In this document: positions 55,139 to 64,000 of the stretch, piece by piece | Position numbering within the stretch: position 1 is the stretch's first letter | How the letters are laid out: every line of letters begins with the position of its first letter | DNA from: Collimonas sp. OK242 | GTDB lineage: Bacteria > Pseudomonadota > Gammaproteobacteria > Burkholderiales > Burkholderiaceae_D | DNA: 64,000 bases | Assembly: GCF_900107095.1 (NCBI RefSeq) | Contig: NZ_FNOR01000013.1 | Span: 1-64,000, forward strand | Reading direction: 5' to 3' | Program-made: the position numbers and the translations under genes | The notes under the pieces: model-generated | The model's database searches: none | The model's input: the letters and a program-made list of their open reading frames with translations, nothing else | Told to the model about the DNA's origin: nothing

Positions 55139-55544
55139 TCGGCACCACCTGCGACAGGTTGACTATGCGTCGCTCCGAATCAGCGTTATCGAACACCGAT
55201 ACCTCAACCCGCCGAAAGTAGGGGTTGGGCGTACCGGATACATGTTCTTCGCAATGCAAAGGCAAGTCGCCTTGCGGGCATTCGAAGGAACGATCGCCGA
55301 TCACCGGCCATTCATGCCCGAGACGGATTTGCGTCAGCCGGTTTTCTGCCGACCAGGTCGCCATCATGGCGGCGCGCAAGCCGTTGCTGTTTTGCGTCAG
55401 GCTGCCGACCGCCCGCAAGCTGGCGCCCAGCGCGGTGCCTACAATGACCAGCGCCACCAGCACTTCCAGCAGGGTGAAACCGGCATCATGGCTAGCATGA
55501 GGACGAACATGACGACGGCCGGGAAGCACGCGCAGGATAGACAT
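55128..55544 (-). CDS. gspI: Type II secretion minor pseudopilin GspI
   Basis: 138 aa. Cleavage motif AGFTLLEVLVALV at residues 22-34. It starts the pseudopilus tip complex. Immediately follows gspH (adjacent start and stop) and overlaps gspJ. Confidence 0.93.
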   Translation of the reverse strand: MSILRVLPGRRHVRPHASHDAGFTLLEVLVALVIVGTALGASLRAVGSLTQNSNGLRAAMMATWSAENRLTQIRLGHEWPVIGDRSFECPQGDLPLHCEEHVSGTPNPYFRRVEVSVFDNADSERRIVNLSQVVPNAR

Positions 55545-56057
55545 TTATTCGACCGAGAAATGACCGATGCCGTCGGCGCGAATGATGACGCTGTCGTCGC
55601 CGTTGGCCAAGGTTAGCGCAAATGGTTTGTCGACCGGCTCGCGGCCGAATGTAATGCGCAGCGTATTCGGTGCTGCCGTCTCGGTCGGCTCCGGACTCAT
55701 GGCAAGCTGCATCGGCGCCCGCTTGAAATCACGTTGCCGCAACATGTCGTCCTGGGCCAAAGGCTGCCAGCCGTTTTCTTCACGCACCAGGAAACGGTAG
55801 CTATTGGCGTCGGCTTCGAAAGCGGTAGGACGATTGCGCAAGATGGCTTCCTCACGCGTCAATTGCAGCAGCAAGGCGATCCGTTGCGCATCGTTCTGTA
55901 TTACCTGGCGATCGCTATGGAAAGCGTTGAGCGAGACAACGCCCAGGGTGATGCCGGCAATGACTATCACTACCAGCAACTCCAGCAGCGTAAAACCATT
56001 GCGCGTAACGGTAGCGGCTTTGAACTGGCGCAATTTGCGATGCGCCATTGCAAACAT
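55545..56057 (-). CDS. gspH: Type II secretion minor pseudopilin GspH
   Basis: 170 aa. Cleavage motif NGFTLLELLVVIV near residues 20-32, then the GspH beta domain. The ATG at 56057 shares bases with the gspG stop (TAATG); longer frames to 56069 begin with GTG and are less likely. Confidence 0.9.
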   Translation of the reverse strand: MFAMAHRKLRQFKAATVTRNGFTLLELLVVIVIAGITLGVVSLNAFHSDRQVIQNDAQRIALLLQLTREEAILRNRPTAFEADANSYRFLVREENGWQPLAQDDMLRQRDFKRAPMQLAMSPEPTETAAPNTLRITFGREPVDKPFALTLANGDDSVIIRADGIGHFSVE

Positions 56058-56521
56058 TACAGACTCCACGAGCCGATGTCGGCGTCGTTGCCTTCACCGC
56101 CCGGCTGACCATCTGCACCATATGAGAATACGTCCACTTCGCCCTTGATGCCAGGCGACAGGTATTGATAGGGACTGCCCCAAGGATCTTTGGGCAGTTT
56201 GTCGATATAGCCACCGCTTTTCCAGCCATTGGCGGCCGGGCCGCTGGTCGGTTTGCTGACCAGCGCCTGCAGACCTTGTTCGGTGGTCGGGTAACGCTGG
56301 TTGTCCAGTTTGTAGAGCTTGAGCGCTTGCATCAAAGTGCCGATGTCCTGGCGTGCCGCTTGAATCCGCGCATCGTCGGTACGCCCCATCAGCTTGGGCA
56401 CGACCAAAGCAGCCAGAATCCCCATGATCACCACCACCACCATGATTTCAATCAGCGTGAATCCGCGTTGCACGGCAAGCGTGGAGCGGCGTCGAACGGC
56501 AGGGAACATAGTGCTATGCAT
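56057..56521 (-). CDS. gspG: Type II secretion major pseudopilin GspG
   Basis: 154 aa. Cleavage motif RGFTLIEIMVVVVIMGILAA; the mature protein shows the conserved calcium-site region and GWKSGGYIDKLPKDPWGSPYQY. It is the main pseudopilus subunit and the first gene of the operon. An AAGGAAAG site lies before the ATG at 56521. The prepilin peptidase gspO is not in the window. Confidence 0.95.
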   Translation of the reverse strand: MHSTMFPAVRRRSTLAVQRGFTLIEIMVVVVIMGILAALVVPKLMGRTDDARIQAARQDIGTLMQALKLYKLDNQRYPTTEQGLQALVSKPTSGPAANGWKSGGYIDKLPKDPWGSPYQYLSPGIKGEVDVFSYGADGQPGGEGNDADIGSWSL

Positions 56522-56564
56522 TTCTTTCCTTATCAAAAAACCATGAGCATGTTTGGAAAGGGCG

Positions 56565-56591
56565 ATTATATGCCGCAATCCTTGCTTACAA
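56565..56591 (-). promoter_or_regulatory. Candidate sigma-70 promoter of the gsp operon
   Basis: On the minus strand a perfect TATAAT (56565-56570) is preceded, 15 bases upstream, by TTGTAA (56586-56591). The start would give a leader of about 37 bases before gspG. The short spacer leaves some doubt. Confidence 0.5.
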
Positions 56592-56737
56592 GCATGATAA
56601 ATACACTTAATTCCGTTTGGCGTATCCATCCGGGTTTTGTCACCGGCCTGACACAAAGAAATGATACTACTCAAATACGCAGGACGACATTGCATCGTCG
56701 TGCTTAATTCGTAGACAGCGTCGGCCCAGCGGATGAT

Positions 56738-57754
56738 TCAGACAGCCTCTTCACGCGGATTGCGCGATAACAGCAGTTCCATCACCGTCCGCACCGAATC
56801 GCCGTCGAACAAGACTCCGGCCACCGCGTTAGTGATCGGCATCTCAACCCCGCACTCCTGCGCCAAGGCGCGCACGGCGGCCGCACAACGCACGCCTTCG
56901 GCGACATGGCCGAGTTCGGTCACGATGGATGCCAGCGGTTTGCCTTGCGCCAGGCCTAGCCCTACCCTGCGATTGCGCGACAGATCGCCGGTACAGGTCA
57001 AGATCAAATCGCCGACGCCGGATAAGCCCATGAAGGTTTCGCTACGGCCGCCCAGTGCGACGCCAAGCCGCGTAATTTCTGCCAGGCCGCGGGTAATCAA
57101 GGCTGCGCGCGCATTTAAGCCGAGGCCGAGACCGTCGGCGACGCCGGTGGCGATCGCCAGGATATTCTTGACCGCACCGCCGACTTCGACGCCGACCAGG
57201 TCGTCGGTCGAATAGACGCGGATATTCCCGCCGTGAACCGCTGCCACCACCTGCTCGCACAAGCCCGCATGGACACTGGCCACCGACAAGGCGCAAGGCA
57301 AGCCGCGTGCGACTTCCTGCGCAAAAGACGGACCGGACAACGCCGCTGCCGGAATCGCATCACCCAGCACCTGGCGCACAATCTGATGCGGCAGCAAACG
57401 GGTGTTTTCTTCGAAACCCTTGCACAGCCAGACGATATTGGGAATAGGGAAAGCCTGCAGCTGCTGGGCCAGTTCGCGCAAACCCGCAACTGAAGAAGCG
57501 ACAATCAGCAATGCCTCCCTCTGGCTCGCCTTGGCATCGGTAGTCACGTGCGCGATTGCCTGCGCAAAATCGGCGCTGACAGTCAGCGTGTCAGGCAAGG
57601 CAAAACCGGGGAGGTAGGCTGTATTTTCGCGCTGCGCAGCTACCGCCGCCATAGTCTCCGGATTACGTCCCCATAGCAGCACATTGTGGCGCCGGGCCAA
57701 TGCAATCGCCAGCGCGGTACCCCAGGCGCCGGCGCCGAGTACGGTGACACTCAT
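56738..57754 (-). CDS. gpsA: Glycerol-3-phosphate dehydrogenase [NAD(P)+]
   Basis: 338 aa. It makes sn-glycerol 3-phosphate for phospholipids. The NAD-binding [10 protein letters not shown] is near residues 7-16 and the catalytic lysine lies in [10 protein letters not shown]. The ATG at 57754 ([12 protein letters not shown]) is preferred over a GTG at 57793. secB and grxC lie upstream on the same strand, an order common in the group. Confidence 0.94.
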   Translation of the reverse strand: MSVTVLGAGAWGTALAIALARRHNVLLWGRNPETMAAVAAQRENTAYLPGFALPDTLTVSADFAQAIAHVTTDAKASQREALLIVASSVAGLRELAQQLQAFPIPNIVWLCKGFEENTRLLPHQIVRQVLGDAIPAAALSGPSFAQEVARGLPCALSVASVHAGLCEQVVAAVHGGNIRVYSTDDLVGVEVGGAVKNILAIATGVADGLGLGLNARAALITRGLAEITRLGVALGGRSETFMGLSGVGDLILTCTGDLSRNRRVGLGLAQGKPLASIVTELGHVAEGVRCAAAVRALAQECGVEMPITNAVAGVLFDGDSVRTVMELLLSRNPREEAV

Positions 57755-57837
57755 GGATGGATGCATGGAAGGGATGGTAGATTCAGAGGACACGGGCGGC
57801 TATCAATCGGGTAAAACTAAAATCGGCGAAGCAAAAT

Positions 57838-58296
57838 TCAGTCGCCCCATACCTCGGCCGCCTTCACATAGCCGGTCTGGCCATCGCGATGACGTACCTT
57901 GGCCCAGCCGGACGCCACCGGATCAAGCAGTTCCAGCAGCACACCCTTGTCGGCAGTAAATGCGACGGCTGCTGCATCGTCCGGATTAGTCCTGATCTTG
58001 GCGTTGGCGACGCTGACCTGCAGATTGCGCTTGGCGACCAGGCCCTTGGACTGCAACCACGACAAATCGCCGCTGGCGTCGCGCACCTTGGTCCATTCGC
58101 CGTAAGTCAACACTACTTCGACCGGCATGCCGCGCGGGGCAAGCGCTACCCGCCGGCCTTTTTCAGATGGCGCATCGTAGAGCACCACCGGCGCCGCACC
58201 GACCGACTTGAAGTCAAGTGCTTGGGCGGAACCGGCGACACCGAGCAAGCTTGCCAGCAACAAAGCGGTGGATCCCGCTACGCGTGCAAAATTCAT
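57838..58296 (-). CDS. Periplasmic SH3-domain protein
   Basis: 152 aa with a signal peptide (ALLLASLLGVAGSAQALDF). Two SH3-type folds follow: one with PVVLYDAPSEKGRRVAL, the other with KIRTNPDDAAAVAF and WAKVRHRDGQTGYVKA. Bacterial SH3 domains often bind peptidoglycan or partner proteins. Its place between gpsA and secB is common in Burkholderiales; function unknown. Confidence 0.82.
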   Translation of the reverse strand: MNFARVAGSTALLLASLLGVAGSAQALDFKSVGAAPVVLYDAPSEKGRRVALAPRGMPVEVVLTYGEWTKVRDASGDLSWLQSKGLVAKRNLQVSVANAKIRTNPDDAAAVAFTADKGVLLELLDPVASGWAKVRHRDGQTGYVKAAEVWGD

Positions 58297-58416
58297 CTAT
58301 TGCTCTCCAGTTGCGGTAAAACTTCCAGGGTGGAGCGCGCCGCTCGTGTCCGCCGCCATCCATGTGGCGCCAGGCAAGGCAAAACACCGCCGATCCACCC
58401 TGCTTGCGGTGCGAAA

Positions 58417-58926
58417 TTAATTAATCGCTGTAGTACCGTCAACCGCGATGCTGTCGCCGCTGCCCTTTTGCTGTTGCTCGGCCAGTGCTTGCAGACGTTG
58501 TTGGTAGAACACTTCAAAGTTGATTTCGGCCAGGTGGATAGGCGGGAAACCAGCGCGGGTGATAGCGTCCGCCAGATTGGCGCGCAAATAAGGATAAACG
58601 ATGTTCGGGCAGCCGATGCCGAGCAATGGATCCAGTTGTTCGGTCGGGATGTTGCGCAACTCGAAAATACCGGCTTGCTTGCCTTCAACCAGGAACGCTA
58701 CCTTGTCTTTCACCTTGGCGGTGACGGTAACCGTAACGGTCGACTCGAAAATGCCTTCGGCCAGCGCTTCAGCGCCGACATCTACCGCTACTTCGATTTG
58801 CGGCGCATCTTGCTCGAGGAAAATGGCCGGCGAATTCGGTTGTTCAAGCGACAAATCTTTCAGGTAAACGCGTTGAATCTGGAACACCGGTTGTGGTTGT
58901 TCAACTTGTTGATTCTCTTCAGCCAT
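58417..58926 (-). CDS. secB: Protein-export chaperone SecB
   Basis: 169 aa. The homotetrameric chaperone keeps preproteins unfolded for SecA. The segments [19 protein letters not shown] and [18 protein letters not shown] are diagnostic. The gene is upstream of the SH3 protein and downstream of grxC, on the same strand. Confidence 0.96.
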   Translation of the reverse strand: MAEENQQVEQPQPVFQIQRVYLKDLSLEQPNSPAIFLEQDAPQIEVAVDVGAEALAEGIFESTVTVTVTAKVKDKVAFLVEGKQAGIFELRNIPTEQLDPLLGIGCPNIVYPYLRANLADAITRAGFPPIHLAEINFEVFYQQRLQALAEQQQKGSGDSIAVDGTTAIN

Positions 58927-59066
58927 GACACTCTTTCAGTTAATTTAAATTAGCCAGATAACAAACACTGCCATCTGGCCGGTTTTTAGGGTCGCTAGGT
59001 CTGCAACAATACCTGAATCGTCGGCGAACTGACGAAAATTAGTTGCTGAAGCCCGGCGGCCGAAAA

Positions 59067-59330
59067 TCAGGCGCTTTGCAGCAGGGGCTCAAGCTTGCCA
59101 TCGCGATCGAGCGCATGCAAGTCGTCAAAGCCGCCGACATGGGTTTCGCCGATATAAATTTGCGGCACCGTGCGGCGTCCGGTCTTTTGCATCATCGTGT
59201 CGCGCTGCGCCGGATCGAGATCAATCCGGATCTTTTCTATATTTGCCACGCCTTTGGCCTTCAGCAATTGCTCGGCGCGAACGCAATACGGGCACACGGC
59301 GGTGCTATACATTACTACATGGGCAGTCAT
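59067..59330 (-). CDS. grxC: Glutaredoxin 3
   Basis: 87 aa. Reduces disulfides with glutathione. Active site CPYC at 13-16, then TVPQIYIG and GGFDDL for glutathione binding. GGAACA precedes the ATG at 59330. The frame upstream is open but not needed. Between the rhodanese gene and secB. Confidence 0.94.
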   Translation of the reverse strand: MTAHVVMYSTAVCPYCVRAEQLLKAKGVANIEKIRIDLDPAQRDTMMQKTGRRTVPQIYIGETHVGGFDDLHALDRDGKLEPLLQSA

Positions 59331-59376
59331 GATTGTTCCTTGTACCAGCCGGATCCTGCCATGGATCCCGGCTTTA

Positions 59377-59778
59377 TTATTTGACGGTAGGCAAACCCTG
59401 GGTCTGCCAGGCGGCGATACCGCCTTCCAGGTTATAGGCCTGAGTGAAACCGGCCTGCCCCAGTAGCGCAACGGCTTTGGCCGACTGGTTGCCGGTCTGA
59501 CACACTACCAACACGTTCTTTGCTTTAAACTTGTCCAATTCAGCCATGCGTTGCGGCAAGTCCTTCAAGGGAATATTTTTGGCATCGATCAGGTGAGCGG
59601 CGGCAAAAGCGACGCTGTCACGGACATCCAGCACCAGCGTTTTACCCTGGTTCATCAGCTGGGTAGCCTGCAAGGCCGAGACCCGGTTGCCGCGTTTTTG
59701 CAACAAAGGCAACAATAGCGCGCCACCCGACAAAATTGCTACTGCAAACAGAAAAATGTTATCAATCAAGAATTTCAC
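59377..59778 (-). CDS. Rhodanese-like protein with membrane anchor
   Basis: 133 aa. An N-terminal hydrophobic helix (IFLFAVAILSGGALLLPLL) anchors a single rhodanese domain with the active-site cysteine C93 in VVCQTGNQSA. Such proteins carry sulfane sulfur. Upstream of grxC and secB on the same strand, the arrangement usual in proteobacteria. Confidence 0.9.
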   Translation of the reverse strand: MKFLIDNIFLFAVAILSGGALLLPLLQKRGNRVSALQATQLMNQGKTLVLDVRDSVAFAAAHLIDAKNIPLKDLPQRMAELDKFKAKNVLVVCQTGNQSAKAVALLGQAGFTQAYNLEGGIAAWQTQGLPTVK

Positions 59779-60003
59779 AGTGATCCAATGGTATTAGTTA
59801 ATCCCGCCATTATAAAATAGAAGCTGACGCGCCATTCAATTCGTATCAGGTCCCGCGAAAAAACCTTTGCGCCCTGCGTTTGCTTTACAGTCGCACTTCT
59901 GGCCGCGTACTCCTAGTCGCGTAAATGGGGGGCTCTTGGCCGAATTCCAATGGCGGGCAATAGATTCATAGATTTCTCACTCTTAGCAAACTGCAAACTT
60001 ACC

Positions 60004-60750
60004 ATGTACAAAATCGTACTCATGCGCCACGGCGAATCCACCTGGAACCTGGCGAACCGCTTCACCGGCTGGGTCGATGTCGACCTCACCGAAAAAGGCG
60101 TGGCCGAAGCCCGCCAGGCCGGCCAGATCCTGCAACAGGCCGGTTTCACTTTCGACCTGGCTTACACTTCCGTATTGAAGCGCGCCATCCGCACCCTGTG
60201 GGGCACGCTCGACGAAATGGACCTGATGTGGCTGCCGATCCGGCATCACTGGCGCCTCAACGAACGTCATTATGGCGCTCTGCAAGGCTTGAACAAGGCG
60301 GAAACCGCTGCCAAATACGGCGATGAACAGGTCATGGTGTGGCGCCGCAGCTACGACACGCCGCCGATGCCGCTGGATGCAGACGATCCACGCACTTCCT
60401 ATAACGATCCGCGCTATGCCGGCTTGAAGCGCGAAGAAATCCCGCTGACTGAATGCCTGAAAGACACGGTAGCGCGTGTATTGCCATTTTGGAACGATGA
60501 AATCGCACCGGCCATCCGCAGCGGCAAGCGCATCATCATCTCGGCCCACGGCAATAGCTTGCGCGCCCTGATCAAAATGCTGGACGGCATCAGCGACCAG
60601 GATATCGTCGGTCTCAACATCCCCAACGGCCAGCCGCTGGTCTATGAACTGGACGCTGATCTGAAGCCGATCAAGAGCTATTACCTTGGCGACCAGGCAG
60701 CGATTGCAGCGGCAATGAACGCCGTCGCCAGCCAGGGGAAAGCGAAATAA
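60004..60750 (+). CDS. gpmA: 2,3-bisphosphoglycerate-dependent phosphoglycerate mutase
   Basis: 248 aa. Glycolytic interconversion of 3- and 2-phosphoglycerate. The phospho-accepting histidine is in LMRHGEST (H9) and the second in [10 protein letters not shown]. The ATG at 60004 gives the conserved N-terminus [13 protein letters not shown], so the frame from 59950 is shortened. Divergent from the rhodanese gene. Confidence 0.96.
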   Translation: MYKIVLMRHGESTWNLANRFTGWVDVDLTEKGVAEARQAGQILQQAGFTFDLAYTSVLKRAIRTLWGTLDEMDLMWLPIRHHWRLNERHYGALQGLNKAETAAKYGDEQVMVWRRSYDTPPMPLDADDPRTSYNDPRYAGLKREEIPLTECLKDTVARVLPFWNDEIAPAIRSGKRIIISAHGNSLRALIKMLDGISDQDIVGLNIPNGQPLVYELDADLKPIKSYYLGDQAAIAAAMNAVASQGKAK

Positions 60751-60833
60751 ATATCTCGCCGGCTAGGCTCCTGAAGCTCCTGACCTGCAGTAAATCCAGT
60801 CACGCCATTGGCCGAGCGCCATTAGCGTGGCTG

Positions 60834-62276
60834 TTGGCGCTGGCGGTGCTTTTTTTGTCGGCGGCGCTGCCGGCGGCAGCCAATGCCGTCCCCAAGACCA
60901 CGGAGCGCAGCAAGCAAAAGCAAGCGGCAGAAGCACAGCGCGCCGACTTACGCCAAAAACTGGATCAGCTCAAGCACGACATCAGCCAGACTGAAACCGA
61001 GAAAGACAGCGCCAGCGACGCCCTGGCGGACTCCGAAGCGGCGGTTTCCAAGGCCACCCGGTCTTTGCGCGATCTCGGCGCAGAACAACAGCAGACCGAA
61101 GCCAAACTGGCCAAGCTGGCGAAGCAGCACGATGAGCTGAGCAAAACCGTGGCTATGCAGCAAACGCAGCTAGCCAACTTGCTGCGCCAGCAATACGTTG
61201 CCGGCAATGAAGACCGCATCAAACTGCTGTTATCGGGCGACAACCCGAACCGCATCAATCGCGATCTGCAATACATGGGTTATGTATCGCAGGCGCAAGT
61301 CAAGCTGCTGGAGGCGCTACGCGCCAATCTTGCCGCAGTGGAAGCCAACCAGACCGAAGCGCAGGATGCCAAGGATGATCTGGACGAAATTGCCCAGGAG
61401 CAGCGCGATCAAAAGAATCTGCTGGAAAAAGAAAAGGCCAAGCGCGCTGCCTTGCTGACCCAGCTCTCCAGTAAACTGGCCAGCCAACGCAAGGAAGCCG
61501 GCAATATCGAACGCGACGATCAACGCTTGTCAGGCCTGGTCGACAAGCTGGCGCAGCTGATCGAAACGCAAAAGAAAGCCGATGCCGCAGCGGCTGCAGC
61601 CCGCGAGAAATTGCGTCAGGAACAGCTGGCGCAAGCTGCCGCCAAGGCCCAGGCAGCGCTTGAACGCCGGCGCCTGCTTGAGCAACAGCGCCAGCTGGCC
61701 GACCAGGCCAGGAAGCCGCCCGCCGCCGATAATCAGGCCAAGCCTGGCCCGGCCGGACCTAGCCAGGCCGGACCTATCCCGGCCGGGCCGAAAGTGGCGA
61801 ATCCGGATGCGATCGACGACGATCAGCCGCCGCCGGCCCGTAACGAACTGACCCCGGAAGCCGGCAGCGCCTACGGCAAGCCGTTCGACTCCCTGCGCGG
61901 CCAGCTCAGGCTGCCGGTGCGCGGCGACGTCATGGCGCGCTTTGGCAGCAAGCGAGGCGACGGCCCGAGCTGGAAAGGCTTGTTTATCCGCACTCCGGAA
62001 GGCAGCGAAGTGAAAGCGGTTGCCGCCGGCCGGGTAGTCTTTGCCGACTGGCTGCGCGGCTTCGGCAATCTGATCATTGTTGATCATGGCAATCAGTACA
62101 TGACGATTTACGGTAATAATCAGGCACTATTGAAACGTCCCGGAGATGCGGTCAAAACCGGCGACGTGATTGCCAGCGCCGGCAACAGCGGCGGTAATGA
62201 ACAATCAGGTTTATACTTTGAAATTCGGCATCAAGGCCGTGCGTTTGACCCACTCGGATGGGTAACTACTAGGTGA
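60834..62276 (+). CDS. envC: Murein hydrolase activator EnvC
   Basis: 480 aa from a TTG at 60834. A long coiled coil fills residues 20-270, and a degenerate M23/LytM domain the C-terminus: the zinc ligands are replaced (WKGLFI and YMTIYGN in place of histidine motifs), as in EnvC, which activates the amidases AmiA/B rather than cutting itself. The start is doubtful: the signal peptide lacks its basic residues unless translation begins upstream (for example an ATT at 60807), and no ATG is available. ctpA follows directly. Confidence 0.85.
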   Translation: MALAVLFLSAALPAAANAVPKTTERSKQKQAAEAQRADLRQKLDQLKHDISQTETEKDSASDALADSEAAVSKATRSLRDLGAEQQQTEAKLAKLAKQHDELSKTVAMQQTQLANLLRQQYVAGNEDRIKLLLSGDNPNRINRDLQYMGYVSQAQVKLLEALRANLAAVEANQTEAQDAKDDLDEIAQEQRDQKNLLEKEKAKRAALLTQLSSKLASQRKEAGNIERDDQRLSGLVDKLAQLIETQKKADAAAAAAREKLRQEQLAQAAAKAQAALERRRLLEQQRQLADQARKPPAADNQAKPGPAGPSQAGPIPAGPKVANPDAIDDDQPPPARNELTPEAGSAYGKPFDSLRGQLRLPVRGDVMARFGSKRGDGPSWKGLFIRTPEGSEVKAVAAGRVVFADWLRGFGNLIIVDHGNQYMTIYGNNQALLKRPGDAVKTGDVIASAGNSGGNEQSGLYFEIRHQGRAFDPLGWVTTR

Positions 62277-62279
62277 AAC

Positions 62280-63791
62280 ATGGGCAGTAAACTCAAGAAT
62301 ATCGGTCTGATCAGCTTAGGCGTCATTGCCGGGATAGGCGCCTCCATCCAGTTCGATGCGATTGCGCAGAAAAGCGCTGCAGCGCCGTTGCCGCTGGAGG
62401 AGCTGCGGCAACTGGCCGATGTTTTCGGTCTGATCAAGTCCGATTATGTCGAACCGGCCGACGATAAAAAACTGCTGACCGAAGCCATTTCCGGCATGGT
62501 GGCCTCGCTCGACCCGCACTCCGCCTATCTGGACAAGAAGGCATACAAAGAGTTGCGCGAGAGCACCCAAGGCAAATTTGTCGGCCTGGGGATCGAGGTC
62601 GGCATGGAAGACGGCTACATCAAGGTAGTATCGCCGATCGAGGATTCGCCGGCCTACCGCGCCGGCATCAAGTCGGGTGATCTGATCACCCGCCTCGACG
62701 CCACCCCGGTCAAGGGCTTGACGCTGGATCAGGCGGTCAAGCGCATGCGCGGCGAGCCTAACACCAAGATCACCCTGACCATCACCCGCAAGGATGAAGA
62801 CAAGCCGTTGATCTTCAGCATCATGCGCCAGGAAATCCGTGTCCAGAGTGTGAAGGCGAAAGTCATAGAACCAGGCTACGCCTGGTTGCGTGTGACCCAG
62901 TTCCAGGAACCGACGGTCGACGACATGGCGAAGAAAATCACCACCATCTATGCGCAAGAACCGAACCTGAAGGGTCTGGTGCTGGACCTGCGCAATGATC
63001 CGGGCGGCGTGTTGCCAGGCGCGATCGGCGTTTCTGCCGCATTCCTGCCCAAGGATTCGGTGGTGGTCACCACCAACGGCCAGTTGCCAAGCTCGAAGGC
63101 TTTGTTCTACGCCAAGCGCGAGTACTACGCCAATCCCGGCAATGACCCGCTGGCGCGTCTGCCTGAAGCGCTGAAGAAAGTACCGATGGTGGTATTGGTC
63201 AACACCGGCTCCGCCTCGGCCTCGGAAATCGTGGCCGGCGCTTTGCAAGACTATAAACGCGCCACCATCATGGGCACGCAAACCTTCGGCAAGGGCTCGG
63301 TGCAATCGGTGATCGCCTTGCCGCCGGACCGTAACACCGCGGTCAAGCTGACCACCGCCCGTTACTACACGCCGAACGGCCGCTCGATCCAGGCCAGAGG
63401 CATCGTGCCGGATGTGATGGTGGATGAATATGCCGACGGTGACGGCTTGAACGGCCTGCGCCTGCGCGAAGCCGACCTCACCAAGCATCTGAGCAACGAT
63501 ACCGACAAGAGCCCTGAAGTTACCGCGCCTAAGGTCGACGAACTGGAAGAAGCGCAGCGCGTTGCTGCAGCCGAAAAGAAACGCAAACCATTGGAATTCG
63601 GCAGCAAGGACGACTTCCAGCTGGCGCAGGCGCTGAACCAGTTGAAGGGCCTGCCGGTACAAGTGTCCAAGGTGAAGCCGGAAATCCGCTCGGAAACCGA
63701 CAAGGACGACAAAGCAACGAAAGATGACAAGCCAGCGCCGGCCGAGGACGGCATCATCAAGAAGAACCTGATGAAGAACGAGAAAAAATAA
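62280..63791 (+). CDS. ctpA: Carboxyl-terminal processing protease CtpA (S41)
   Basis: 503 aa. An N-terminal membrane segment, then a PDZ domain (GIEVGMEDGYIKVVSPIEDSPAYRAGIKSGD) and the S41 peptidase with catalytic Ser in GSASASEIVAGAL and Lys in FGKGSVQ. It trims periplasmic or membrane proteins. The C-terminal tail is charged and Lys-rich. It starts three bases after the envC stop, so the two are probably read together, as is known for their pairing. Confidence 0.94.
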   Translation: MGSKLKNIGLISLGVIAGIGASIQFDAIAQKSAAAPLPLEELRQLADVFGLIKSDYVEPADDKKLLTEAISGMVASLDPHSAYLDKKAYKELRESTQGKFVGLGIEVGMEDGYIKVVSPIEDSPAYRAGIKSGDLITRLDATPVKGLTLDQAVKRMRGEPNTKITLTITRKDEDKPLIFSIMRQEIRVQSVKAKVIEPGYAWLRVTQFQEPTVDDMAKKITTIYAQEPNLKGLVLDLRNDPGGVLPGAIGVSAAFLPKDSVVVTTNGQLPSSKALFYAKREYYANPGNDPLARLPEALKKVPMVVLVNTGSASASEIVAGALQDYKRATIMGTQTFGKGSVQSVIALPPDRNTAVKLTTARYYTPNGRSIQARGIVPDVMVDEYADGDGLNGLRLREADLTKHLSNDTDKSPEVTAPKVDELEEAQRVAAAEKKRKPLEFGSKDDFQLAQALNQLKGLPVQVSKVKPEIRSETDKDDKATKDDKPAPAEDGIIKKNLMKNEKK

Positions 63792-63805
63792 TCGTTTTTC
63801 ACACT

Positions 63806-63831
63806 AAGGCCGCAGCGATGCGGCCTTTTTT
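63806..63831 (+). terminator. Intrinsic terminator after ctpA
   Basis: AAGGCCGCA (63806-63814) pairs perfectly with TGCGGCCTT (63819-63827) around a GCGA loop, followed by TTTT. Confidence 0.9.
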
Positions 63832-63916
63832 ATGCTTCCGCGTTACGCTCTCCCGCGCTTGCCTGACGTCGCGGTGAAATTTCCGGAATATAGTTTTATC
63901 TATTTGACAGCATCCT

Positions 63917-64000
63917 ATGAACGACCAGCAATTACTCCGCTATTCGCGCCACATCCTGCTCGACGACATCGACATAGACGGCCAGGAAAAATTTCTGGCG
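63917..64000 (+). CDS. ThiF/MoeB-type adenylyltransferase, 5' end only
   Basis: The first 28 codons (LLRYSRHILLDDIDIDGQEK) match the N-terminus of the HesA/MoeB/ThiF family, which adenylates sulfur carrier proteins for molybdopterin or thiamine synthesis. The rest lies outside the window, so the exact member cannot be told. The envC-ctpA-thiF/moeB order is common in the group. Confidence 0.85.
   Translation, partial: MNDQQLLRYSRHILLDDIDIDGQEKFLA

Noticed and set aside
1-64000. Search by eye for CRISPR arrays, tRNA and rRNA genes
   Set aside because: No regularly spaced repeats, cloverleaf patterns or rRNA-like segments were recognised. Short tRNAs could be missed by eye, but gaps between genes are mostly too small.

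Overview
The window looks like a chromosomal segment of a betaproteobacterium of the order Burkholderiales, most likely family Oxalobacteraceae (Collimonas/Herbaspirillum-like). This rests on a GC-rich composition, a PhaM-type PHA-granule protein, the gene order metK / lpxL-like pair / dapF / DUF484 / xerC / zur / cobW / dksA / hslVU, a type II secretion operon in gspG-to-C order, and an ahcY-metF operon behind an S-adenosylhomocysteine (SAH) riboswitch. No rRNA, tRNA, prophage, IS element or CRISPR array was recognised. Most genes are housekeeping.

Layout. 1-9.8 kb: bioC, comF, trmL, a periplasmic copper chaperone, rfaE2, a diiron ferritin-like protein, phaM, an orphan ABC substrate-binding protein, two tandem DUF3108 genes and queC. 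9.8-19.3 kb: a membrane M48 protease; an aromatic amino acid module (fused indolepyruvate:ferredoxin oxidoreductase, phhA and a divergent Lrp-type regulator); a GNAT acetyltransferase, cca and a GST. 19.3-27.3 kb: a soluble lytic transglycosylase, 5-formyl-THF cyclo-ligase, and the methyl cycle (metF, a small holin-like membrane protein and ahcY under the riboswitch; metK nearby). 27.3-38.5 kb: two lipid A-type acyltransferases, dapF, a Sel1-repeat protein, a major porin, DUF484, xerC, then a zinc block (Zur-type regulator, CobW GTPase with His-rich loop, DksA lacking most zinc cysteines). 38.5-43.4 kb: a hypothetical gene, a two-STAS-region protein, and hslVU behind a sigma-32-type promoter. 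43.4-45.3 kb: an AT-richer insert with two secreted proteins of unknown function, bracketed by an exact 12-bp direct repeat. 45.3-56.6 kb: twelve type II secretion genes. 56.7-64 kb: gpsA, an SH3 protein, secB, grxC, a rhodanese, gpmA, envC, ctpA and the start of a ThiF/MoeB-type gene.

How genes work together. AhcY removes the SAH left by methyl transfer, MetF supplies methyl-THF and MetK makes SAM; SAH sensing by the leader RNA couples the first two. PhhA and the IOR fusion fit aromatic amino acid degradation. The zinc block fits a zinc-limitation response. EnvC, CtpA and Slt act on the envelope, and SecB plus the Gsp machine form an export route.

The least ordinary features are a candidate small RNA on the + strand between the IOR gene and phhA (about 14.80-14.96 kb), with three C-rich unpaired segments resembling anti-Shine-Dalgarno sequence and an intrinsic terminator running into the phhA 3' end; the AT-rich secreted-protein insert between hslU and gspC; and the DksA with a histone-H1-like tail in the zinc block. 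All functions are inferred from sequence reading alone; no search or folding program was run.
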